DNA of 64,000 bases from assembly GCA_023416955.1 (NCBI GenBank), contig JAEZGM010000019.1, positions 124,001 to 188,000 on the forward strand. The letters run 5' to 3'. Positions 8,604-18,100 of the stretch are shown here, piece by piece. The translations under genes were made by a program, and so were the position numbers. The notes under the pieces are model-generated. The model was not told the origin of the DNA. It saw only the letters and a program-made list of their open reading frames with translations, and ran no database searches. Position 1 is the first letter of the stretch; the number at the start of each line of letters is the position of its first letter. The stretch is from Bacillota bacterium (lineage in GTDB: Bacteria > Bacillota > Clostridia > Oscillospirales > Acutalibacteraceae).

Positions 8604-8902
8604 GTAAACGGGGCAGGGCAATTAGAGGGCGTGGAGATACCGGCCGGAGCCGGCTTCAGTCAGCGGTTCTCAATACCCGCATTAAATCAAAAGAGGCTCT
8701 GTATAGGCAGTGCCTACAAACAGGAGCCGAGGATTTCAACTTCTCATTTTGAGAGGTCGCATGAAATCCTCGGCTCCTTATTTGCTTTGCCGCGACTTAT
8801 AAAAGAATATGAATGTTGGGCGGGAAGAACAGACAGAAAAATAATTTTAAACGCCAATTAAAGCGATGCCGTATTCACGGCCATTTTCCGGATGAAACCC
8901 CT
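8604..8902. other. Intergenic region with a large hairpin
   Basis: This region between the GH13 gene and the convergent CAP-domain gene contains no gene that I can support. It holds a short palindrome (TAGGCA-G-TGCCTA near 8693-8705) and a 16-bp perfect inverted repeat, listed separately. Confidence 0.6.
8723..8777 (+). terminator. 16-bp hairpin, probable terminator between convergent genes
   Basis: GGAGCCGAGGATTTCA at 8723-8738 pairs perfectly with TGAAATCCTCGGCTCC at 8762-8777, and the loop can form a further small stem. It lies between convergent genes, where a bidirectional terminator is expected. The following sequence (TTATTTGC) is only moderately T-rich, so termination is inferred from position and stem strength. 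Confidence 0.5.
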
Positions 8903-9421
8903 TTAGGGACGATAGAAAAGCTGTGCGTAATAAATTTTACCGTTTTCGGACTGATACACGCCAATACCGCTATACTGAAAATTCGGGTTCAGAATATTGT
9001 CCCGATGTTCCGGAGAGAGCATCCACGCTGCTACAAGAGCCTCCGGAGTTGTATAGCCATAGGCGAGATTTTCGCCCGCAGCGGAATAAACGACTTTGTA
9101 TTGTGCGAACAGTGACGCCGGGGTAGAGCCGTCCGGCCTGGTGTGTGAAAAGAGAACGGATGCTTCTTTTGCACGCACTGCAGCTATGCTGCTCATTTCA
9201 GCGGTTGCAGTGAGCGGCTTCAGCGAATGACTGGCGCGCTGCTGATTAATCAGATCCAACACTTTATTTTGGTAAGCTTGGTCGGAAAAAACAGACTGAA
9301 CTGAGGAAGCGGGAGCGGTTGAAATGCCGCTTTCCCATTCTGTGGCCGCCGCGGAGACTGTGGGGAGGCATATTACGGCACTCAACACAAGGGCAAGTAA
9401 TAAACTATTCTTTTTTTTCAT
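8903..9421 (-). CDS. Secreted CAP-domain (SCP/PR1-like) protein under c-di-GMP control
   Basis: This 172-residue protein has a signal peptide (residues 1-26, ending VSAAA) and one CAP domain covering the rest. CAP hallmarks are visible: LINQQRASHSLKPL, the SHTRPDGSTPASLF segment with the conserved His, AGENLAYG, WMLSPEHRDNILNPNFQYSGIGV and a final YYAQLF. Bacterial CAP proteins are secreted or spore/surface-associated and their molecular activity is mostly unknown. Start ATG 9421 has GGAGGG 7 bp upstream. The 5' leader carries a c-di-GMP-I riboswitch plus terminator, so its expression should respond to the second messenger that governs motility and surface attachment. Confidence 0.92.
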   Translation of the reverse strand: MKKKNSLLLALVLSAVICLPTVSAAATEWESGISTAPASSVQSVFSDQAYQNKVLDLINQQRASHSLKPLTATAEMSSIAAVRAKEASVLFSHTRPDGSTPASLFAQYKVVYSAAGENLAYGYTTPEALVAAWMLSPEHRDNILNPNFQYSGIGVYQSENGKIYYAQLFYRP

Positions 9422-9468
9422 TTAAATCCCTCCTTGACTGTTATAGCCAAATAACGGTGGAAAGGAAA

Positions 9469-9501
9469 TAAAAAAGTTCTGTTCAGACCACTGAACAGAA
9501 C
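9469..9501 (-). terminator. Riboswitch-controlled terminator before the CAP gene
   Basis: On the minus strand GTTCTGTTCAG-TGGT-CTGAACAGAAC forms an 11-bp perfect stem followed by a run of T residues. It lies between the c-di-GMP aptamer and the CAP-domain gene, the usual place for its expression platform. Confidence 0.85.
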
Positions 9502-9523
9502 CCATTATCATTAAAATAATGAA

Positions 9524-9612
9524 ATACTTTCGGCGGCCAGGCGATCATAATTCCAAAAGAAACCTTAGACCCATAGCTTTGCGTCCCTGTCTTTCGGCAG
9601 GTTTGCCAGTAT
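9524..9612 (-). ncRNA. Cyclic-di-GMP-I riboswitch (GEMM)
   Basis: Read on the minus strand, the aptamer contains GGCAAACC, a GAAA tetraloop, GGGACGCAAAGC and GGTCTAAGG in the order and spacing of class I c-di-GMP riboswitches (GEMM). The closing stem ATACT/AGTAT is present at the two ends. A strong promoter lies upstream and a terminator plus the CAP-domain gene downstream. Whether c-di-GMP raises or lowers expression cannot be read with certainty; aptamer and terminator are separated by a short linker that may form the switching stem. Confidence 0.9.
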
Positions 9613-9646
9613 CGTTTTATTTCCTTTATTCACTTTTACTGACTAA

Positions 9647-9675
9647 ATTATATCCTGAATTTTTGCAGTTTGCAA
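9647..9675 (-). promoter_or_regulatory. Promoter for the riboswitch and CAP gene
   Basis: On the minus strand TTGCAA (9675-9670) and TATAAT (9652-9647) are 17 bp apart. Transcription starts about 30 bp before the aptamer, leaving a leader of about 220 nt. Confidence 0.75.
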
Positions 9676-9743
9676 TAGTTTATGAGTTGAATTCTGAAAT
9701 TTATTCGCATAGACCGGTTAAGTGCGGCCAAATTATATTTATT

Positions 9744-10487
9744 TCAGTTGTGGGAATCGACCGAAATTAATTCTGAATCCGCCGTGTAGCCGGGTTCGGG
9801 CTCGGAAGAGGGCGGGGAGCCGTTTATTTCGGTCAGCCTTGCCTGAACGATCAGCCGATGGGTGCCGGTCAGGTAAGGCGTGCAGGTAATCAAGGTCAAT
9901 ACGGCATTTTCACCGGGAATGCTATTTAATACGGAAACTTCCGCTGGGAGGACGGTAAAGCTCTTAAACACGGAGTACACAAAAACCTCTCCGTTTGCTT
10001 TTAAAATCACACTGTCCCCTGCGGAAAGCTTGTCCAGATAGCGGAAGGAAGTTGTATTGTGGCCGGCCAGAGCGCAGTTTCCGCTGCCGCCTATGACTGA
10101 CGTCCCAGTTACGTGCCCGACGCCATAGTGCATTTGGTCCTGTGCACCTTCCAAAACGTGCTGTGACAGATTTAGCTTAGGAATTTTGATAATTCCAAGC
10201 TCGGTGTACTGAATATGTTTTGCTTCCTTCGGTGCTTCACTCCCGGGTAATATTGCGGAGGAGGGCGTGGAAGAGGGAGCGCTGCCGGCAGCGGAGGATT
10301 CCTGGGCTTCGTTTTCCCAGCTAATCGGCGGCGGATCGGAAAGTGCCGAGTCATTCTGGCTGCCGCCAAACACGGTTGCCCACGGGTAGCGGTACGCTTC
10401 CAATATGACTGTGGACAAAACCGCGAGGATGCCTGCAAAAATCAGAATAAAGGAAAGAATATTCCGTTTTTTAACTTTTCTTTTCAT
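9744..10487 (-). CDS. Sortase, class C/D-like
   Basis: This second sortase in the window has 248 residues: an N-terminal membrane segment (about residues 9-30), a Ser/Pro-rich linker and a C-terminal sortase barrel. The catalytic residues are His143 in CALAGHN, Cys202 in TLITCTPY and Arg211 in THRLIV. The TCTPY-THRL form resembles class C (pilin-type) and class D enzymes and differs from the TLSTC of the class B enzyme at 669. I choose ATG 10487 because GAGGG lies 8 bp upstream; the frame is open for 22 more codons but without a ribosome binding site. It is divergent from the LPKTG adhesin gene at 10999, which is the obvious candidate substrate. Confidence 0.88.
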   Translation of the reverse strand: MKRKVKKRNILSFILIFAGILAVLSTVILEAYRYPWATVFGGSQNDSALSDPPPISWENEAQESSAAGSAPSSTPSSAILPGSEAPKEAKHIQYTELGIIKIPKLNLSQHVLEGAQDQMHYGVGHVTGTSVIGGSGNCALAGHNTTSFRYLDKLSAGDSVILKANGEVFVYSVFKSFTVLPAEVSVLNSIPGENAVLTLITCTPYLTGTHRLIVQARLTEINGSPPSSEPEPGYTADSELISVDSHN

Positions 10488-10685
10488 AACAGGAATCTTC
10501 CCTCTAATAAAATTTTGAATATTTTTGAATATTATTATAACATAATTTATCAAAAGTTAAATTCCTTTGGGAAAAGTCGGTACCAGCAGTAATGACAGCT
10601 TTATTGTATCATAAAAAGTTTATTGGACATCCCGACATACGAGGATTCATTTTATAAATTAAAATAAAAATAATAATTATTAATA

Positions 10686-10714
10686 TTGCTATTTTTTGAA
10701 AAAATCCTTATAAT
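10686..10714 (+). promoter_or_regulatory. Promoter of the adhesin gene
   Basis: TTGCTA at 10686-10691 and TATAAT at 10709-10714 are 17 bp apart. Transcription would start near 10721, giving an unusually long leader of about 280 nt before the start codon at 10999. Confidence 0.7.
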
Positions 10715-10720
10715 GGGAAT

Positions 10721-10998
10721 AGAAATTTAAAAACTTGAAGCTAACTTACTAAACAATTTTTGCGGAACGATACGCAGCGGGAAAAGCTTTACATAATGCT
10801 TGGTGACCGAACATAAAACTTCTTTCTGCCTGCACAATTCTGCGAAGCCGGTATAACAAGAATAATTGTTTTTCAACCAAGTAGTAGGAAACGGGAGGAA
10901 TAGATTTCACATGGCATTTTGGTTGTAAAGATAAATTTACATAATTTGAATAGCTTTTTTCTATGTATGCGCAGTTCAATAAAATCAGGAGGAAAAAA
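10721..10998 (+). other. Long leader RNA of the adhesin gene, unassigned
   Basis: There are about 280 nt between the predicted start site and the ATG. It contains complementary segments, for example CAACCAA near 10875 with TTGGTTG near 10930, and GC-rich patches in an otherwise AT-rich intergenic region. It does not match the GEMM pattern seen upstream of the CAP gene, and I recognise no known riboswitch motif. No T-tract terminator is visible before the AGGAGG ribosome binding site. Confidence 0.4.
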
Positions 10999-13900
10999 AT
11001 GAACGCACGAAGAAAAATTATGAACTCTGCCACCGCAATTACTTTGTCCATCGCCGTGGTGCTGTCAGCGCTTATTACACTGTTCCCGGTTCAGGCGGCG
11101 GGTGAAACGTCATATCCTGATTTCAGCGGGTTTGTGACGTCGGATACGCTGACGGTCAAAGACAGCCACGGAAACACGGTGCAGTCAGTGTACCTTGATA
11201 AAGATTCCGGAAACAGCACGCTTCCCACCGTGCAAATCGCAGATGGAACCACCGTCAAGCTTTCTCTGGACTTTGCTCTGGAAGATTATGATTCTAATTT
11301 AAACGTCGGAGACAAAGTGGCGGGGGAAACATACGCGGTGGAACTGCCGGCGGCACTGAAAGCAATTGTAACCACCCCGAAAGATTTCGTCAATGATAAA
11401 GGTGACGTTCTCGGCACCTGGTCTGTTGATTCCGCCGGAAGATTACTTATTAAATTCAAAGATAACGCGGACGATTTTGATTCCCGCAAAGGTAATTTTA
11501 TAATTAATACCACTTTTTCAGCGGATAAACTCGGTTCAGACAGCGGCGGCGTGATTCCGTTTCACATTGGGGGCTCCACCGTGCAGCTTCCTGTTCAGGT
11601 CATTGCGCCGCAAGTGAATCCTTCCGTCTCTAAGCAAGGTAAACTGAACGGCGACGGAACCATCACATGGTCTGTCGCGGTCAATTCCGGAAACGACGGC
11701 TTCAATAACGGACTGTCCGACATTACAGTGACGGATACGATCAGTGACAATCAGGATTTCCAAGCCCCACCGGCTCCGACTTGGGGTGAAACCGAGGTGG
11801 GAAACAGCGGCGACGCGCCCACTTATGAAGTGAGCGGAAAGACCGCGGCCTTCCATTTGGGCAATATGGCTCACAATCAGACAAAAACGCTTACATACAC
11901 CACCAAAGTACTCGATCCTTCGGAAAAACCGGTTTTCCCAAACAGTGCCGTACAATACATCAATACGGCAAAGCTCGAAGCAAATGAAATCACCTCAGGC
12001 AATCCGAGTGATACGAAGATTGTGGAAAATACGGGCACAGTTAATTCATGGATTACAAAAACTGCCGGGACGGCAACGACAGACGCTGTTACCGGTCGGG
12101 CGACCTCTATTCCATGGAGCATTAAGGTAAACCCGAATGGGAATGGCATCGTGCCGGCCGGCGCGGCGGTCGCCGATGCGCTGCCTAAGTACCTGACGTT
12201 AAACGGCGACATCTCTCTGGGTGGGACTACAATCGGAACTACCGACAACGGCACGGATCCTTATTACACAACCAGTACGAATGGGGATATTCAGACAATT
12301 ACCGTGCACTTCAATCAAGCAATCGCAACCGAGCAAACGCTCACCTTTAATACAGATGTGAACCCCAATTACTATAAAGAAAATAATTTAAAATTTTCTA
12401 ATACAGCGACGATTTCACAAGGCGGAGACACCAAAAATTACACCGCAAACGGTGTGGGGCCGGGTTCCTCTGTCGTTTCTAAAACAGGGAAATCCTACGA
12501 CGCCGCCACGCATTTAGTCACATGGACTGTCACGGTAAACACCAACAAAATCGCCATGGTAAACCCGATTGTGACAGATACCATCGACTGGAGAAATGCG
12601 GCACCCACAGGTGATCACCAGAAGTTTAACTCTATCAGCGCGGGGGGCGTCACGCTTACTGAAGCCGCAAGCGAAGCGGATATGACCGCGACCGCGGGCA
12701 CATATTATGTCAGCGGAAAGACCGTCAAGGTGCATCTGAAGGACTTCGCGCCCGGTGATGCCCCTGTGGTACTCACAATGAAAACGGAAGTGACCGACCC
12801 CGCCTATTACGGGGGAAATAAAAACAGTACCGTTTACAACTCCGCGTCGCTTTCGACGGACAACGAGGTCGGGGGCAGCAGCGATGCCTCCTATACAGTC
12901 GTCAGTCAGGTTATTTCCAAAGCGGGCAGCTACGATTACAGCACAAAAACCCTTACATGGGACATCACGGCCAATCAAAACCAAATGACGATGACCAACG
13001 CCATTGTAACCGATACCCTACCCGCCGGCCTGAATTTGACCGATGTGAGGATTAAAGGTGGGGCGGTCATTCCCGAAGGCTCCGGCTCTCCCTATTATTA
13101 CACGATTTCGGGGCAGAAGCTGACCGTTTATCTTGGTAACCTCGATAAGCAGAAGATTACCATTGAAGTCACTGAAAGCATGCTTGACGAGACGCTTGCA
13201 CAGAAGAACCAGGGTTTCGATGTGTCGAACACAGCGAGTATTCACTATGACGAGCTCAATACGACCGGCGATCCAAGCATTACTACGAAGCAGAGGATTG
13301 ACCAGTCCGTCGTGGAGAAGAAGGGAACGCTGGATGGCACGAAAAACCTGCTGAACTGGACGGTTATGATTAACAAAAATCAAATTCCGTCGACGAATCT
13401 CGGCATTCAGTCCGGCACCTCGGTCACTTTGAGCGATACTTTGCAGGATGGTTTGGAATTGGACCCGGACAGCATACACCTGTATGGGTTGTCATGGGAC
13501 ACCAATCAAAATGGAAAGTGGGCGAAGGGGAACGAAATTCCGATCACACTTTCGGAATCGGTCAAATATGACCCCTCCACAAAGCTGTTTACCTTCACAT
13601 TCCCGGCCGGAACAGATTTTTCAAAGGCATATCAGCTGGAGTTTTCCACAGATATTACAAAGGGCGGCGATTATTCCAACACAATTAGTATGAAGGGAAC
13701 AGCCGGAAATCAATCCGGTCAGACCACGGGCTATTTCATTTCAGATCAAGATGTCCAAGCCGCATTTTCGGGGCTGCAAAGAGGAAGAGCCACGGTTACC
13801 AAGGTGGATCAGGAAACCAAGCAGCCAATCCCCGGGACGGAGTTCACGCTGTACCAAGGCACATTCCCGATTCAGACCCTGTTAACGAACGCACAGGGCC

Positions 13901-14832
13901 AGATAGTGTTTTCCAACATTCTGAAACAGGGCAAAGAATACACCATTAAGGAGACAAAACCGGCAAGCGGCTATCAGAGCAACTCCACGCCGTGGACGTT
14001 TACGGTGGATGCTTCGAACCTGAATCTGAGCCGGACTTTTGAGAATCTCAGCGTTAACACGAGTTCCTCTTCGCAGCCCGGCAGTCCTTCTTCGCAGCCG
14101 GGGGGCGGTTCATCTTCCAGTGAAGTTTCATCATCGGAGAGTTCATCTTCGAGCAATGTCTCTTCGTCGGAGAGTTCGTCTTCAAGCAGCTCCGTATCGT
14201 CGAAGCCTCATGGCGGCGGTGGCGGAGGTGACCACAGCAGTTCGCAAACGTCTTCTTCCAGCACGCCGTCCGGCACGTCTGCTCCTTCTGCCGGTTCTAC
14301 CGTTAGCTCTTCGTCCTCTGAAAGCGCAGTTTCAAGCGCGATTTCCTCCGTTTCCAGCACTGCCTCGGTAGGCGGCTGGAATGCTTCGCTCGGCTCTATT
14401 TACATTAAAAAGGCCGACAAAGACGGCAAGGCGCTCTCCGGCGCGGAATTCACGCTGTTTAGCGCTGATGGAAAAATCCTTCAGAAGAAGACTACCGGTT
14501 CCAACGGATTGGCCATCTTCAGTGGACTTGAATCAGGGGAATATTCCGTACAGGAGACAAAGGCACCGGCACATTACGAGCTTTACAATACTCCGTTGAA
14601 TGTAACGCTTTCCGCCGGGAAAAAGGTCGGCTTTACATTGAGGGACCGCCTCGAAGGCGACACTTCGTCCGGAGTGCTCGGCTGGGTTTCGGACAATACT
14701 CTTCCGAAAACAGGTGAAATTCCGATCACACCGATTGTAGCGGCAGGCGGTCTGCTGCTGATAATCACGGGAGTTGTTCTTCGCCGTGCAGAGTCCCGCA
14801 AAAAGCAGGGGGCTCATTTTCCCGACAAATAA
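10999..14832 (+). CDS. LPKTG-anchored adhesin with repeated Ig-like and SpaA domains
   Basis: This is a 1278-residue surface protein. After the signal peptide (about 1-34) comes an N-terminal beta-rich domain, then about five related modules of 130-145 residues. Each opens with a VSK-G or ISKAG type motif, followed by a T-W-V-N line and VTDT (starts near residues 209, 352, 493, 639 and 772). Two SpaA/prealbumin-like domains follow (about 932-1017 and 1133-1219), separated by a Ser/Gly-rich stalk (about 1020-1130). SpaA and related domains often form internal isopeptide bonds: each here begins with a Lys-containing strand (TKVD, IKKAD) and ends in an ETKP/ETKAP segment with Glu. The C terminus is LPKTG at about 1235, a hydrophobic helix and a basic tail. 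AGGAGG precedes ATG 10999. The divergent sortase probably anchors it. Confidence 0.92.
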   Translation: MNARRKIMNSATAITLSIAVVLSALITLFPVQAAGETSYPDFSGFVTSDTLTVKDSHGNTVQSVYLDKDSGNSTLPTVQIADGTTVKLSLDFALEDYDSNLNVGDKVAGETYAVELPAALKAIVTTPKDFVNDKGDVLGTWSVDSAGRLLIKFKDNADDFDSRKGNFIINTTFSADKLGSDSGGVIPFHIGGSTVQLPVQVIAPQVNPSVSKQGKLNGDGTITWSVAVNSGNDGFNNGLSDITVTDTISDNQDFQAPPAPTWGETEVGNSGDAPTYEVSGKTAAFHLGNMAHNQTKTLTYTTKVLDPSEKPVFPNSAVQYINTAKLEANEITSGNPSDTKIVENTGTVNSWITKTAGTATTDAVTGRATSIPWSIKVNPNGNGIVPAGAAVADALPKYLTLNGDISLGGTTIGTTDNGTDPYYTTSTNGDIQTITVHFNQAIATEQTLTFNTDVNPNYYKENNLKFSNTATISQGGDTKNYTANGVGPGSSVVSKTGKSYDAATHLVTWTVTVNTNKIAMVNPIVTDTIDWRNAAPTGDHQKFNSISAGGVTLTEAASEADMTATAGTYYVSGKTVKVHLKDFAPGDAPVVLTMKTEVTDPAYYGGNKNSTVYNSASLSTDNEVGGSSDASYTVVSQVISKAGSYDYSTKTLTWDITANQNQMTMTNAIVTDTLPAGLNLTDVRIKGGAVIPEGSGSPYYYTISGQKLTVYLGNLDKQKITIEVTESMLDETLAQKNQGFDVSNTASIHYDELNTTGDPSITTKQRIDQSVVEKKGTLDGTKNLLNWTVMINKNQIPSTNLGIQSGTSVTLSDTLQDGLELDPDSIHLYGLSWDTNQNGKWAKGNEIPITLSESVKYDPSTKLFTFTFPAGTDFSKAYQLEFSTDITKGGDYSNTISMKGTAGNQSGQTTGYFISDQDVQAAFSGLQRGRATVTKVDQETKQPIPGTEFTLYQGTFPIQTLLTNAQGQIVFSNILKQGKEYTIKETKPASGYQSNSTPWTFTVDASNLNLSRTFENLSVNTSSSSQPGSPSSQPGGGSSSSEVSSSESSSSSNVSSSESSSSSSSVSSKPHGGGGGGDHSSSQTSSSSTPSGTSAPSAGSTVSSSSSESAVSSAISSVSSTASVGGWNASLGSIYIKKADKDGKALSGAEFTLFSADGKILQKKTTGSNGLAIFSGLESGEYSVQETKAPAHYELYNTPLNVTLSAGKKVGFTLRDRLEGDTSSGVLGWVSDNTLPKTGEIPITPIVAAGGLLLIITGVVLRRAESRKKQGAHFPDK

Positions 14833-15184
14833 TTTGTCGGCAGACGCATCTGGAGTTTGGGGAATAACAGTAAGCAGTTCAAAGCGATCCTCTGATATAT
14901 AAAAAAGTACAACAGGGAGACAAAGTCGCCCTGTTGTACTTTTTTGTTTGAATGAAATTCAGCTTCTATGCATTTCCTGCTTTATTTGCCTTAATATTGA
15001 AGGAAGGGCTTTTAGCGGCTTCTCTTTTCATTCGAGAACGATTATAATTCTTGAAAATTTCCTGAAATTAACTTTGTTTTAATATTGCTTTACAAGACTC
15101 TAATATATCCCTAACCAGTATCAAAGGTTATTAAGCTACAATAAGAAATGCTGTAAGGAAATAAGTAAAGAAAGGTTGGAGAAT
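14833..15184. other. Intergenic region between adhesin and phosphoesterase genes
   Basis: It contains the adhesin terminator and then about 230 AT-rich bases before the next gene. A complementary pair (GAATGAAA near 14951, TTTCATTC near 15027) suggests a structured leader, but no known riboswitch motif or clear -35/-10 pair was found. Confidence 0.5.
14906..14946 (+). terminator. Terminator after the adhesin gene
   Basis: AGTACAACAGGG at 14906-14917 pairs with CCCTGTTGTACT at 14929-14940, followed by TTTTTT. The stem is a perfect 12 bp. Confidence 0.9.
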
Positions 15185-18100
15185 ATGAAGCGAGTTAGTA
15201 AATCAATGATCTCATTTGTATTGGCTGTCACTGTGGCAATTTCATCACTTCCTGTGTTTGCGGAACAGGCAGGGCAAGCGGGAGAGAGTGCTTATCAGGA
15301 CAGCGGGTTAGTACAGGCGTATAGCGACAGTGGTTCCAATACGGCCGACGCGCCGTTAATTGTGACGGAGGTCGTTTCCACAGGCCCGACAAAAACACGT
15401 TATACCTATACTGAAATTTATAACAATACGGATACAACCATTAATTTTAAGGATTATCATTTCTTTTACCGGTATCCCGGCGGCACGGGAAAAGATTGGA
15501 CAACTGAGGGGCAAGATGTTTATATCGAATCCGGAAAGACGCTTGTTCTCTGGCAAAGCGATGAAGCTGTTGCTTCCGGAAAAGGTAACACGGTGGCAGA
15601 ATTCAACCAATATTATGGAGTTAACCTTGTGGAAAACAAGGACATTTTTCGCATTAATTACAGTGGAATCCACGCGACGGCAAAACGAGGATTCCTGTTC
15701 GGTAAGGATGCGGATTCTATTATAGCCGAGGCCTGGTGTAATGAGAACGACCCGGTCGGCGATCTTCCTACGGGAAATCCCGACAAGCAGGGAATTCAGT
15801 ACGCTTACGCGGGTGGGTCTTTGTCCAAGAAAACATCAATTGCTAAGGCGACTCCGGGCAGTGTGGATGCTTCACAGGTTCCGGCTCAAAGGGTACATAT
15901 TCCGAACGCGGGAGTCACCCCGGATGTGCAGAGTGTAACTGCAAACGACAGCATCAAAAATGAAGGGCTGACAGTTCAGGGAGCTTTGTCGCTCTCGCAG
16001 GGGAGCACGACGGAAGGCTTACGGGTAAGCTTATTTTACCGTCAGAAAAACAGCTCAATCGGATATTCCGCAGATTATACCAAAGTCCCGATGAAGCTTA
16101 CTGAGGACGGGCAGTTCAGCGCCACGGTCGACCGCAGTCAGCTTTGGGGCAGCGAAGCAGAATGGTATGTGGAAGCAAGCTACGAATACGGCGGTACTGC
16201 CGACAGTGAACACAAAACGGTTGCAATCGAAGACCCGGATAACATTACAGATGAAAAAGCCGCGCCGCTGATTATTACGGAAGTCAGCCCGAACCCGGGC
16301 GCCGGTATCGACGGAAGCACTGGGCAATATTCCTATGTTGAGGTTTATAACCGTACTAATAAGGACATCAATTTATCCTATTATAAATTCTTTTATTACT
16401 ATGACTACCCGAATAAAACAGCGGCGCAGTCCGGAAAAATTTTCACAATTGACAATCCTCAGGTATATGTCAAATCCGGAAAATCCATGGTGCTGTGGCT
16501 CAGCAGCAATGGCACCACGGTGGATCAGTTCAATCAGCATTATGGAACTCATCTTGTGGAAAATCAGGACATCGTCAATATTAATTATGCGGGATTGCAC
16601 TCTTCTTTGCCGCGCTGGATTCGGTTCGGAACCACAGAGGAAAATGCTTTTACCGTCGCGGGGTTTAATGAGAATGCCGGTCAGCTGTGTGATAAAACAT
16701 CGTTACAATATTCCTATCCGAGGACGGAGGCAAATATTGCGATTCCCGCCACAGTCAGTGCCAGCACACCCGGAACTGTGGACGCATGGCAGATTCCGTC
16801 AGGTCTGATTCCGTTTGCGGGGTATCCTGATTACCCGGCCGACGACGGAAATCCGCCGACCCTGAAACTTTCGGAAGGCTGGTCCGTTCCCCAATCAATC
16901 AATGAAGGTGACCAGCTCTATATCATGTATGACGTGGACTATCTTATAGGGGCAACCGCTGCAGACCGGCTTGCCGCAATTGAGAAAGACCAAGGCAAAC
17001 CAATGCGCCCGTATCTGATTGGAACAGTCATAAATTATCAGCTTGGCGGAACGGGGCCATGGTACCGCGTGTACCAGCAAACACAATGGAGGCTGGGGAA
17101 ATTTGTTGCCCAGATTCCGTCCGATGTTCTGTTCGGTCACGATTCCGTTCAGTTCAATGTACAGGCTTATACCCTTTACGGAAGCAGCCAGACAGAGACT
17201 AAGGAAGTGAAGATTAACCGTCTGAATCAGGTGGACGGTGTGCGTCTGAATGTGAGCGACGGAACCGTTATTTCGGGAACAACAACAATCACGGCAAACG
17301 ACGGTGCTGCCAACTCAGACACAAAGATTCTTGTGGATGGGAAAGCTATTTCTACTTCGCCTATGCCGGAAAACGGAGCATATTTCTCCGTTCAGTGCGA
17401 CGGACTGAATAATTACTTTAAAAATGCGCTCACTGCGCCCTATAAAAACAACGAACAAGATATTATTACGTTTTTCTCTCCCTGGTGCGAGCTCCCCTCC
17501 TCCCGGGCAGTCCGGATTGACAACAAGTACTTTACGCATGAGGACGGGAAGTATAAAGTAAAGCTTACGATGTGGGCGGGTGACAGCGGCACGCCGTTTA
17601 CGGAAGTCTACCCGGAAGTCGCGGATGAAAACCATGAAGACTTTACGGTGTTCAACGTGCAGCTCCGGCTCGCAAACGGTAAGAATTATCTGCCTGTGAA
17701 AATTGAACCGGACAATGCCAAAACCAACACCGGCACGGAGCTGACAACGGTTCATACAATCGGCGACAGCACCGGAATGGTTCCTCACATGGACGTCTAT
17801 TTTGAAATACCGGATGCGGACGTCAATGCCGTCGGTGCGGCGGTAGACACCACGCAGCTTTCCGACGGCACTCATACCATTACGGCGAGTGCGGGCGGGA
17901 AGACCGTGGACGCGAAAGTACAAGTGGATAACACGGCTCCGGTGATTCAGACCGGAATCGAGGAAAATTCCACCCAGTACCAGCCGTTCACGCTTTCGCC
18001 AAACGTGGAAGATAGCAGTAAAATAGTTCAGCAGAGTGTGACCTTAGACGGTCAGGAGATTAAAATACCAGCCGATATTGTTCCTGCCAATCTGACCTCT

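Noticed and set aside
8693..8777. Possible CRISPR or tandem repeat
   Set aside because: The similarity is a single inverted repeat (hairpin), not spaced direct repeats. No CRISPR array was seen anywhere in the window.
9744..10553. Sortase start at 10553
   Set aside because: The extra 22 codons lack a ribosome binding site, whereas ATG 10487 has GAGGG at good spacing and yields a normal membrane anchor.
10721..10998. Second c-di-GMP riboswitch upstream of the adhesin
   Set aside because: The GGCAAACC and GGGACGCAAAGC signatures are absent; class II could not be confirmed by eye.
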